The notes below the pieces were generated by a model. The model ran no database searches and was not told where the DNA came from. It saw nothing but the letters and a program-made list of their open reading frames with translations. Shown one piece after another: positions 1-7,019 of a DNA stretch of 7,019 nucleotides. The DNA comes from Planctomycetota bacterium (GTDB lineage: Bacteria; Planctomycetota; Brocadiia; Brocadiales; Bathyanammoxibiaceae). Positions within the stretch are counted from its first letter, which is position 1. The number at the start of each line of letters is the position of its first letter. The stretch spans positions 1-7,019 of the forward strand of contig JAUXLO010000094.1 in NCBI GenBank assembly GCA_030623665.1. The letters run 5' to 3'. The position numbers were made by a program, and so were the translations under genes.

Positions 1-769
1 CAGCATGGTCTCCATGGCATTGCACGTGGCCGGGCTCTGCGCCTTTGCGTTAAGGCATATCTTCTGTGCCTTGTCCATGTCGGCATACTCGTCTACGTAG
101 ACGTGGCAGACGCCCTTGTAGTGCTTAATCACAGGGACCCTGGACTTCTCCGCGACGGCGCGGATAAGCCCCTCTCCACCCCTCGGTATGACCACGTCTA
201 TATATCCCTCCGCCTTGAGCAGGAGGTCGACCGCCGCCCTGTCCGTAGTCTCTACCATCTGGACGCATCTTCGGTCGAGGCCGGATTTATCAAGGGCCTT
301 CTCAATGATCTTATGTATGGTAAGGTTTGAGTTTATGGCCTCCTTGCCCCCGCGCAATATCACGGCATTGCCGGCCTTAAGACAGAGGGCCGCCGCCTCC
401 GCCGTTACGTCGGGCCTTGACTCATATATTATAGCAATCACGCCCAGTGGCACCCTTACCTTCTCTATCAACATACCATTGGGCATCTTCCATCCCCCCA
501 TGACCTCACCCACTGGGTCTTTAAGGGAGATGATGGTGCGCAGACCTTCGTTCATTGCCTTTATGCGCTTGTCGTTGAGGAGAAGCCTGTCTATGAGGGC
601 CGTTCCCAGGCCGGCCTTGCGGGCGGCCTCTATATCACGCTGGTTCTCCCTCTGCAGGTCGTTCCTGGAATCAACAAGGTCCTTGGCTATGGCCAGTATG
701 GCTGCATCCTTCTGTGCCGTGCTGGCGCATGCAAGCCGCCTCGACGCCTCTTTCGCCCCTCGCGTCAGT

Positions 770-2529
<1,760 letters not shown>

Positions 2530-2555
2530 CTAACGATTAACACCCGCAAAGCGAC

Positions 2556-2584
2556 TCAATATCAGAATTAACAAAATTTGTCAA
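2556..2584 (-). promoter_or_regulatory. Putative sigma-70 promoter for eno
   Basis: On the minus strand a perfect TTGACA (-35, bases 2584-2579) is followed after 17 bases by TATTGA (2561-2556, a weak -10; a shifted reading GATATT gives a better box with a shorter spacer). Transcription would begin near 2549, leaving a leader of about 30 bases before the TTG start of eno. The perfect -35 and the position are the support; the -10 is poor. Confidence 0.5.
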
Positions 2585-2594
2585 GTTTTTGTTA
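2569..2594. promoter_or_regulatory. Inverted repeat over the eno -35 box, possible operator
   Basis: TAACAAAA (2569-2576) and TTTTGTTA (2587-2594) form an exact 8-base inverted repeat separated by 10 bases. Its centre (between 2581 and 2582) falls inside the TTGACA of the putative eno promoter, the geometry of a dimeric repressor site. The sequence is AT-rich, so chance is a real alternative. Confidence 0.3.
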
Positions 2595-2656
2595 GAGCTT
2601 AACTTGAGACCTGCAAAAAAGTTGAAAATTACCTGAATTTCCTCTCGCGTCATTGT

Positions 2657-2685
2657 GCAAGGACCTTTAAAAGGCCCTGACTTGC
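2657..2685 (+). other. Small hairpin upstream of cobS
   Basis: GCAAG (2657-2661) can pair with CTTGC (2681-2685), enclosing CCTT (2664-2667) paired with AAGG (2671-2674) around a TAA loop. There is no T-run after it, so it is not a clear terminator. It lacks the features of a cobalamin riboswitch. Its role, if any, is unknown. Confidence 0.25.
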
Positions 2686-2694
2686 GGAAAGTTA

Positions 2695-2723
2695 TTGAAT
2701 GCACGGGCCGTTTCTGAGATATT
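2695..2723 (+). promoter_or_regulatory. Weak promoter candidate for cobS
   Basis: TTGAAT (2695-2700) and GATATT (2718-2723) are spaced by 17 bases and each match the sigma-70 consensus at four of six positions. Transcription would start near 2730, about 25 bases before the cobS ATG. It is the best-spaced pair I see in the gap but is not strong. Confidence 0.25.
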
Positions 2724-2754
2724 TAGGAGGCCAGACCAAAAGGGGACCAGATAC

Positions 2755-3549
2755 ATGACCGAATTCATGTGGGCGCTCAGGTTTTTGACCATAATACCCA
2801 TACCCGGCGGCGAGGAAGAACTCCAGCCCCGGAGGATGGGCATGGCCATGTCCTTATTCCCCGTGGTGGGTGTCGTTATCGGATTTTTCCTGGTACTGGT
2901 CTATGTGCCGCTTGTGATGGTATTTCCCGGCCAACTGGCCGACGCCCTCATCATCGTGGTCTTTATCGGGATAACAGGCGCCCTTCACCTGGACGGCCTT
3001 GCCGATTACATGGACGGGATCATGGGTGGATGGGATGCCGAGAGCAGGCTTGAGATAATGAAGGATTCCCGTATCGGCAGCTTCGGTGTCCTGGCCCTCA
3101 TTATAGTAATAGGGCTCAAGTATTTGTCATTTAGTAACATAGGTGCATATGCCCCGGCAGGCAGCGTCTTCTTAGCGGAACATTTTCCCAGTGGTGGATT
3201 TTTTACGGAAAAGGCCGTTGTCTTATTTTTAATGCCGGTGGTGGGGAGATGGGCCCAGGTGCTGGCCGCTGGCATATCCCCCTACGCCAGGGAGGAACCG
3301 GGAACGGCATGGGCACTGGTGAATAATACCACTATTAAACACTCCATGGCCGCTTCTTTTGTACCCATTTTCCTTGCAGGTTTCTTGTTTGGAGGCATGG
3401 GGATAGTTATAACCGCTGTCCTCGCGGTGCTTGTACTTATCAAGACGTCTTATATCAACAGCAGGATAGGCGGTATGACCGGCGATACGCTCGGGGCAAT
3501 TAACGAGGAGAGTGAGTTAGTGTTCCTGCTCCTCTTTTATATGGTCTGA
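2755..3549 (+). CDS. cobS: CobS, adenosylcobinamide-GDP ribazoletransferase (cobalamin synthase)
   Basis: Inner-membrane enzyme that joins adenosylcobinamide-GDP to alpha-ribazole (or its phosphate), the late step of cobalamin nucleotide-loop assembly. It has 264 residues, close to the usual 245-265. Seen: N-terminal ALRFLTIIPIPG (7-18), the acidic motif LHLDGLADYMDG (78-89), MKDSRIGSFG (102-111), VGRW (163-166) and the C-terminal GGMTGDTLGAINEESE (239-254), all CobS hallmarks, set among several hydrophobic membrane segments (about 33-52, 60-77, 109-125, 155-172, 199-230). I chose ATG at 2755 because GGGG at 2742-2745 lies 9 bases upstream and the protein then begins like its relatives. The frame stays open to a TTG at 2695, but those extra 20 residues are not CobS-like. 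The repeat array that separates it from cobU starts 14 bases after the stop. Confidence 0.95.
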   Translation: MTEFMWALRFLTIIPIPGGEEELQPRRMGMAMSLFPVVGVVIGFFLVLVYVPLVMVFPGQLADALIIVVFIGITGALHLDGLADYMDGIMGGWDAESRLEIMKDSRIGSFGVLALIIVIGLKYLSFSNIGAYAPAGSVFLAEHFPSGGFFTEKAVVLFLMPVVGRWAQVLAAGISPYAREEPGTAWALVNNTTIKHSMAASFVPIFLAGFLFGGMGIVITAVLAVLVLIKTSYINSRIGGMTGDTLGAINEESELVFLLLFYMV

Positions 3550-3562
3550 TGGATTTCTGACG

Positions 3563-3585
3563 TGTAGTTGCCCCATTTATGGGGC
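3563..3585 (+). repeat. REP-like unit 1 (subfamily A)
   Basis: Head TGTAGTT followed by GCCCCATTTATGGGGC (3570-3585): a 6-bp stem with loop TTTA. It differs from unit 3 at one of 23 bases. Its head pairs with the head of unit 2 (3613-3619), with one G-T wobble. Confidence 0.75.
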
Positions 3586-3596
3586 TATTAGCTTGG

Positions 3597-3619
3597 GCCT
3601 GATAAATCAGGCAGCTACA
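3597..3619 (-). repeat. REP-like unit 2 (subfamily A, inverted)
   Basis: Read on the minus strand: head TGTAGCT, then GCCTGATTTATCAGGC. It aligns with units 1 and 3 without gaps. The two stem pairs that differ (C-G to T-A and C-G to G-C) are changed on both arms, so the hairpin is kept. Confidence 0.75.
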
Positions 3620-3641
3620 ATTAGGATTGTGATTTTTTATT

Positions 3642-3664
3642 TGTAGCTGCCCCATTTATGGGGC
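3642..3664 (+). repeat. REP-like unit 3 (subfamily A)
   Basis: Head TGTAGCT followed by GCCCCATTTATGGGGC (3649-3664). It is a direct copy of unit 1, 79 bases downstream, with 22 of 23 bases equal. Bases 3641-3650 are the exact reverse complement of 3611-3620, so this head can also pair with unit 2. Confidence 0.75.
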
Positions 3665-3666
3665 CT

Positions 3667-3694
3667 TGGTAGACAACGACCTTCACGGTCGTTG
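3667..3694 (+). repeat. REP-like unit 4 (subfamily B)
   Basis: Head TGGTAGA, then an 8-bp stem CAACGACC (3674-3681) with GGTCGTTG (3687-3694) and loop TTCAC. It is the only unit whose loop is not TTTA in its own orientation. Confidence 0.7.
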
Positions 3695-3697
3695 AGT

Positions 3698-3724
3698 CAA
3701 CGAAATAAATTTCGTTGGCTACCA
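3698..3724 (-). repeat. REP-like unit 5 (subfamily B, inverted)
   Basis: Read on the minus strand: head TGGTAGC, then stem CAACGAAA with TTTCGTTG around loop TTTA. It shares CAACGA with unit 4 and differs by compensatory pairs at the top of the stem. Its head (CTACCA, 3719-3724) pairs with the head of unit 4. Confidence 0.7.
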
Positions 3725-3756
3725 GAGAATCGAGCGACTACGAATAGAGGAACAAA

Positions 3757-4281
3757 ATGGCGAAGCTGACACTAATCCTAGGCGGTGCAAGGAGCGGCAA
3801 GTCCTCCTACGCTGTGGGACTGGCAAAACAATATAAAAATGTCGTCTACGTTGCCACCGCTCAGGTCCTTGATGACGAGATGCGAGAGAGGGTGGAGATG
3901 CACAAGAAACTCCGCCCGGCCTCATGGAAGGTGGTGGAGTCGCCCACGAACCTTGCCCGGATAGTACGGGAGGCGCTTGATGCAGACCTAATACTGATAG
4001 ACTGTCTCACACTCTATGTATCAAACATGCTCCTGGACGAGAATCATAAGGACACAAAAGAAAAATATATTACCGATGAGATCGAAAAACTCTGTAGCGT
4101 CTCGAAGGATTCAGCCGCCGACGTGATAATGGTATCCAATGAAGTCGGTCTCGGCATAGTCCCGGCAGACCCGCTCAGCAGGAGATTCAGGGACGTTGCA
4201 GGAAAGGCCAATCAGCTTGTGGCCGCGCAGGCCGACGCGGTGTACTTCATCACTGCCGGCATCCCCAAACAGCTAAAGTAG
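3757..4281 (+). CDS. cobU: CobU, adenosylcobinamide kinase / adenosylcobinamide-phosphate guanylyltransferase
   Basis: Bifunctional cytosolic enzyme that phosphorylates adenosylcobinamide and then transfers GMP to it, making the adenosylcobinamide-GDP that CobS uses. It has 174 residues, the normal size. Seen: the P-loop GGARSGKS (9-16), DDEMRERVEMHKKLRP (39-54) in which His49 matches the histidine that carries GMP in the Salmonella enzyme, the Walker-B-like LILIDCLTLYVSNML (about 78-92), SNEVGLGIVP, RRFRDVAGKAN, and the C-terminal GIPKQLK. AGAGGA at 3746-3751 sits five bases before the ATG. It follows cobS on the same strand after 207 bases of repeats and probably shares its transcript, as I see no good promoter between. 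It converges on xerC with only 30 bases between the stop codons. Confidence 0.96.
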   Translation: MAKLTLILGGARSGKSSYAVGLAKQYKNVVYVATAQVLDDEMRERVEMHKKLRPASWKVVESPTNLARIVREALDADLILIDCLTLYVSNMLLDENHKDTKEKYITDEIEKLCSVSKDSAADVIMVSNEVGLGIVPADPLSRRFRDVAGKANQLVAAQADAVYFITAGIPKQLK

Positions 4282-4311
4282 TTGTCCCGGATTCCACCTG
4301 CTCCCCGATTA

Positions 4312-5187
4312 CTACGCCCTTGGATGGCTCTTGTTGTAGACCTTGCGGAGGCGTTCGGTGGTGACGTGGGTATATATCTGGGTGGATGACAGATGGGCAT
4401 GGCCCAGGAGCTCCTGGACGGCACGGAGGTCGGCGCCCCTGTCTAACAAATGGGTGGCGAAGCTGTGTCTCAGGATGTGCGGAGAGGGATTGTGCCTAAC
4501 GTCGGCCAGCTTCATGTATTTATCCAGTATGCGCGAGATGCTGCGCGCGGAAAGCCGTCTTTTGTTCTTATTCAGGAACAGGGCGGGGTCCTTATTATCA
4601 CTGCCGCGGGATGCGATATAGACCTTCACCGCCTCAAGAGCATGTGAGCCTATGGGCGCAATCCGCTCCTTCTTGCCCTTTCCCCTTATCCTTAGAAGCT
4701 CGCTCATGGTGTCCACGTCCGGAACATTAAGCCCCACCAGCTCGCTGACCCTTACGCCCGTGCTGTACAGAAGCTCAAGGATGGCCCTGTCCCTGCGGCC
4801 CTGCAGGTCCTTTGGCTGTGCCGCGTTGATGAGGGACTCCATCTCTTTAACCGTCAGAAACCGGGGGAGTTTTCCCTCTTTTTTCGGGGAGCGCAAGATC
4901 TTCGCGGGACTTTGCTCAATAGCCTTCTCCTTGCAGAGGAACTTGTAGAAGGAGCGGAGCGTGGCCACCTTTCTGGAGAGTGAGGAGTTTTTGTAGCCCC
5001 TCGACCTGAGTCCGACAAGGTATTTGCGGAGCAGTATCGGGGTTACATCCCGTGGTTTTTTACAGCCCTGGGACTCAAGGAACTCCAGGTGAAGCCGCAG
5101 GTCTTCCCTGTATGCCCTGAGTGTGTGAGCGGAGTAATTTACACCGTGCTCAAGCCGGTGGAGAAACTTTTCGACCAGTTCTTTCAA
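4312..5187 (-). CDS. XerC/XerD-type tyrosine recombinase
   Basis: Site-specific recombinase of the XerC/XerD family, which resolves chromosome dimers at dif sites. Seen in a 291-residue reading: an N-terminal SAM-like core-binding domain (about 3-86, with SAHTLRAYREDL), then the catalytic domain with all six active-site residues: Arg146 (STGVRVSEL), Lys170 (RGKGKKER), His237 and Arg240 (HILRHSFATHLL), His263 (LLGHAHLSSTQIYTH) and the nucleophile Tyr272. The length and the C-terminal KVYNKSHPRA are typical of XerC/XerD. No ATG is available before the in-frame TAG at 5223-5221. TTG at 5187 lies 8 bases from AGGGG (5200-5196) and is preferred; TTG at 5193 is only 2 bases from it and would add two residues. 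Family hallmarks do not settle XerC against XerD. I found no dif-like site in the window. Confidence 0.93.
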   Translation of the reverse strand: MKELVEKFLHRLEHGVNYSAHTLRAYREDLRLHLEFLESQGCKKPRDVTPILLRKYLVGLRSRGYKNSSLSRKVATLRSFYKFLCKEKAIEQSPAKILRSPKKEGKLPRFLTVKEMESLINAAQPKDLQGRRDRAILELLYSTGVRVSELVGLNVPDVDTMSELLRIRGKGKKERIAPIGSHALEAVKVYIASRGSDNKDPALFLNKNKRRLSARSISRILDKYMKLADVRHNPSPHILRHSFATHLLDRGADLRAVQELLGHAHLSSTQIYTHVTTERLRKVYNKSHPRA

Positions 5188-5260
5188 TGGCAAAACCCCT
5201 GTATATGGGCCTTGCCACCCCTACGGAAATAAGGCACAAAGCTTAACAAATCCTCCAACA

Positions 5261-5289
5261 AATATCAAGCTAAACCCCTGTCTTGACAA
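5261..5289 (-). promoter_or_regulatory. Putative xerC promoter
   Basis: On the minus strand TTGTCA (5289-5284) and GATATT (5266-5261) are spaced by 17 bases. Transcription would start near 5254, giving a leader of about 65 bases. The -35 shares five base pairs with the -35 of the opposite pabB promoter. Confidence 0.4.
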
Positions 5290-5311
5290 TACTCAGCGGC
5301 CCCTATAGAAT
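5283..5311 (+). promoter_or_regulatory. Putative sigma-70 promoter for pabB
   Basis: A perfect TTGACA (5283-5288), a 17-base spacer and TAGAAT (5306-5311, five of six) make the best promoter in the window. Transcription would start near 5318, about 50 bases before the pabB ATG. The -10 box lies in the loop of a GC-rich palindrome. Confidence 0.6.
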
Positions 5312-5325
5312 CGGGGCCGCCTTTT
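5296..5325 (+). other. GC-rich palindrome followed by a short T-run (terminator-like or operator)
   Basis: GCGGCCCC (5296-5303) and GGGGCCGC (5313-5320) form a perfect 8-bp stem with a 9-base loop, followed by CTTTT. This resembles an intrinsic terminator. But it lies over the -10 and start region of the proposed pabB promoter, so that promoter would not transcribe the whole hairpin. It could be an operator, a block to read-through from upstream, or a leader hairpin if a promoter lies further left. Confidence 0.4.
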
Positions 5326-5367
5326 GACAGAATATTCACGTCTCTTATTGCGAATGGCGACAAAAAA

Positions 5368-6765
5368 ATGCCGTCCATCGTAAAATCACGTCCCGACAAA
5401 ATAACAGCCGTGGAGGTGGCGTCACACTGCGCCTCAACCGAAGCTTTCAGGAGGCTCATCGGTGATGGTGCGTTCTTCCTCGACAGCGCCCTCATAACGG
5501 AAGAAGACTCGGCCAGATACTCCTTCCTGGGATGCGAGCCCTTTATGGTGCTGCAATCGAAGGGTAAAAATATCAGTATCACAGGCCGCAACGGCACCCT
5601 GAACAAACAGGGCAACCCGTTCGAGGAGCTGCGACGGCTTGTCAATGACTTCAGGGCAGAGGACTTTCTGCTGCCCGGCATACCGTTTACCGGGGGCGCA
5701 GTCGGCTACATATCATACGACCTCTGCCATTTCATAGAACGCCTTCCCACGAGTACTGTTGATGATATCGGGTTCCCGGATATGTACTTCGGTTTTTATG
5801 ACAAGGTCATCGTCTATGACCACCATGCGGGCACGTGCCTCCTGGCGGGGAGGAATGTGGAAGACGATGCGGGCCAAATCGCAGCCGCCATACAAAAAAA
5901 GAACCCAGCACCGGCGTCGGATGGCCGATTCCCCGGAAGCAACAGAAAACCGGCCATGAAGAGCAACTTTACAAGGGACGCCTATCTCGATGCAGTAAGG
6001 AGGGCAAAGGAATATATCGCCCAGGGAGACATTTATCAGGTCAATCTATCACAGAGGTTCGAGACAGGGCTGAACGTACCCCCGCACGAACTGTATCTGA
6101 GGCTGAGGGCGGCAAACCCGGCGCCTTTTTCATCCTACATCCAGCTGGGCGATAAGGCGGTGGTAAGCTCCTCGCCCGAACGCTTCCTGCGGCTGCAGTC
6201 CGGCCGCGTCCAGACCAGGCCAATCAAGGGTACCCGGCCCAGGGGAGGTGACGCCAGGTCCGACGCGAAACTGAAAACCCAGTTGATGAACAGCCCCAAA
6301 GATAACGCAGAGCTTACCATGATAGTAGACCTGGAGCGTAACGACATCGGCCGCGTGTGCAATTACGGCTCAGTCGGCGTTACCTGCAAGAGGACGCTGG
6401 AGACACACCCGACCGTGTTTCACCTGGTAGCCACCATCGAGGGGGACCTGCACCCAAAATACGGCGCAGTTGACCTGTTAAAGGCCACCTTCCCCGGCGG
6501 CTCCATCACGGGGGTACCGAAGATACGCGCCATGGAGATAATCGACGAACTTGAGCCTACACGGCGCAGCCTCTACACGGGGGCAATCGGCTACATAGGC
6601 TTCAACGGCAACATGGACCTCAGCATCGCCATAAGGACGATCCTGGTAGACAATTCCAGGGCATACTTCCAGGCGGGCGGGGGCATAGTCGCCGACTCAG
6701 ACCCGGAGGAAGAGTATCAGGAGACCCTCCACAAGGCAAAGGCCCTTATGGAAGCCGTCGCTTAG
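5368..6765 (+). CDS. pabB: PabB, aminodeoxychorismate synthase component I
   Basis: Cytosolic enzyme that adds ammonia to chorismate to give 4-amino-4-deoxychorismate on the way to p-aminobenzoate and folate; the ammonia comes from the PabA glutaminase subunit, not present here. It has 465 residues, normal for a stand-alone PabB. Seen: the N-terminal anthranilate-synthase-like domain (about 12-150, with SARYSFLG and GGAVGYISYD), a variable linker (about 165-200), and the chorismate-binding domain (203-461) with QGDIYQVNLSQRF, SSSPERF, PIKGTRPRG (285-293), DLERNDIGR, HLVATIEG, FPGGSITGVPKI and FQAGGGIVADSDPEEEYQET. The Lys in PIKGT (287) marks PabB; anthranilate synthase TrpE has Ala there. 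The pabC-type gene 20 bases downstream supports the call. No clear ribosome site precedes the ATG, which follows a run of seven A. Confidence 0.93.
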   Translation: MPSIVKSRPDKITAVEVASHCASTEAFRRLIGDGAFFLDSALITEEDSARYSFLGCEPFMVLQSKGKNISITGRNGTLNKQGNPFEELRRLVNDFRAEDFLLPGIPFTGGAVGYISYDLCHFIERLPTSTVDDIGFPDMYFGFYDKVIVYDHHAGTCLLAGRNVEDDAGQIAAAIQKKNPAPASDGRFPGSNRKPAMKSNFTRDAYLDAVRRAKEYIAQGDIYQVNLSQRFETGLNVPPHELYLRLRAANPAPFSSYIQLGDKAVVSSSPERFLRLQSGRVQTRPIKGTRPRGGDARSDAKLKTQLMNSPKDNAELTMIVDLERNDIGRVCNYGSVGVTCKRTLETHPTVFHLVATIEGDLHPKYGAVDLLKATFPGGSITGVPKIRAMEIIDELEPTRRSLYTGAIGYIGFNGNMDLSIAIRTILVDNSRAYFQAGGGIVADSDPEEEYQETLHKAKALMEAVA

Positions 6766-6785
6766 CGCCTGGGAATTTTTGGCTA

Positions 6786-7019
6786 ATGCACACTAAGAAC
6801 CCTCACCCAAAACCCACCTCCGGCACCGCCGCACCCGATTACGTGTACCTTAACGGGGACGTCGTGACGGGGGATGAGGCGGCGGTATCCATAAGAGACA
6901 GGGGCTTCCTCTATGGCGATGCCATATTCGAGACCCTGCGCTCCTATGACGGAAGGCCGTTTCTGTTAAGGCCTCATCTTGAACGCCTCTCCTCATCGGC
7001 GCACGCACTCGGTATACCC
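6786..7019 (+). CDS. pabC: Class IV aminotransferase-fold protein, probably PabC aminodeoxychorismate lyase (partial, C-terminus missing)
   Basis: Only the first 78 codons are in the window. After a Pro/Thr-rich leader of about 18 residues they show the start of the PLP-dependent class IV aminotransferase fold: VYLNGDVV, SIRDRGFLYGDAIFETLR (35-52) and RPHLERLSSSAHALGIP. PabC splits 4-amino-4-deoxychorismate into p-aminobenzoate and pyruvate. The same N-terminal motifs occur in branched-chain and D-amino-acid aminotransferases, and the catalytic lysine lies beyond the edge, so the call rests on its position 20 bases after pabB and probable co-transcription. ATG at 6786 has only a modest GGGA (6771-6774) 11 bases upstream. 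The non-conserved leader leaves the start open, a later GTG at 6843 being possible. Confidence 0.82.
   Translation, partial: MHTKNPHPKPTSGTAAPDYVYLNGDVVTGDEAAVSIRDRGFLYGDAIFETLRSYDGRPFLLRPHLERLSSSAHALGIP

Larger units (their letters stand above)
3563..3724. repeat. REP/BIME-like array of five GTAG-headed hairpins
   Basis: The whole cobS-cobU gap is filled by five short palindromic units, each a GTAG tetranucleotide followed within 2-3 bases by a perfect hairpin, in orientation + - + + -. Units 1-3 share the head TGTAG(T/C)T; units 4-5 share TGGTAG(A/C)CAACGA. Units 1 and 2 face each other and can close through a 7-bp outer stem; units 4 and 5 can close through TGGTAG/CTACCA. Each pair thus folds as a three-way junction, like a BIME. 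Known REP elements have just this GTAG-plus-hairpin form and are substrates of RAYT (TnpA-REP) Y1 transposases; that assignment is inference from form, since no transposase is in view. Confidence 0.8.

Noticed and set aside
2695..2754. Longer cobS start at TTG 2695
   Set aside because: The 20 added residues do not look like a CobS N-terminus, and a ribosome site precedes ATG 2755.
3563..3724. CRISPR array
   Set aside because: The units are short palindromes in both orientations with irregular short gaps. There are no equal-length unique spacers and no cas genes.
3666..3725. tRNA or structured small RNA gene
   Set aside because: The three-way fold lacks an acceptor end, a T-loop consensus and an anticodon arm, and it shares its head with the neighbouring repeats.
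4282..4311. Bidirectional terminator between cobU and xerC
   Set aside because: The 30-base gap has no convincing stem with a T-run on either strand.
5368..6765. Anthranilate synthase component I (TrpE)
   Set aside because: The motif reads PIKGT, with the PabB lysine, and a PabC-type gene follows.

Overview
This is an ordinary stretch of bacterial chromosome carrying eight protein genes, six complete and two cut by the window edges. Base composition is moderately G+C-rich, with many ATA and AGG codons, and three genes start with TTG. The gene set (enolase, FtsB/DivIC-like protein, ProA, CobS, CobU, XerC/D, PabB, PabC) is widespread, so the lineage cannot be fixed from it. A planctomycete-like or other deep-branching Gram-negative source is only a guess.

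Layout: from 2520 leftward on the minus strand run eno, an ftsB/divIC-like gene and proA (cut at base 1), tightly packed with two overlaps and probably one operon. From 2755 rightward on the plus strand come cobS and cobU, two enzymes of cobalamin nucleotide-loop assembly. A 162-base block of palindromic repeats separates them. cobU converges on a minus-strand xerC/xerD-type recombinase gene (5187 to 4312). Divergent from xerC, pabB and the start of a pabC-type gene run to the right edge; they cover the two steps from chorismate to p-aminobenzoate (folate precursor), apart from the glutaminase subunit PabA, which is not in view.

The three non-coding gaps are all under 300 bases. The eno/cobS gap (2521-2754) holds a plausible eno promoter with an inverted repeat over its -35 box, a weak cobS promoter candidate and a small hairpin. 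The xerC/pabB gap (5188-5367) holds back-to-back promoters with overlapping -35 boxes and a GC-rich palindrome enclosing one -10 box.

The most interesting object is the cobS-cobU gap. It holds five REP-like units, each a GTAG head followed by a hairpin, in orientations + - + + -. They belong to two subfamilies whose stems differ by compensatory base changes. They form two BIME-like elements, each foldable into a three-way junction. This points to REP elements of the kind mobilised by RAYT (Y1 family) transposases; no such gene is in the window. I saw no new protein system here.
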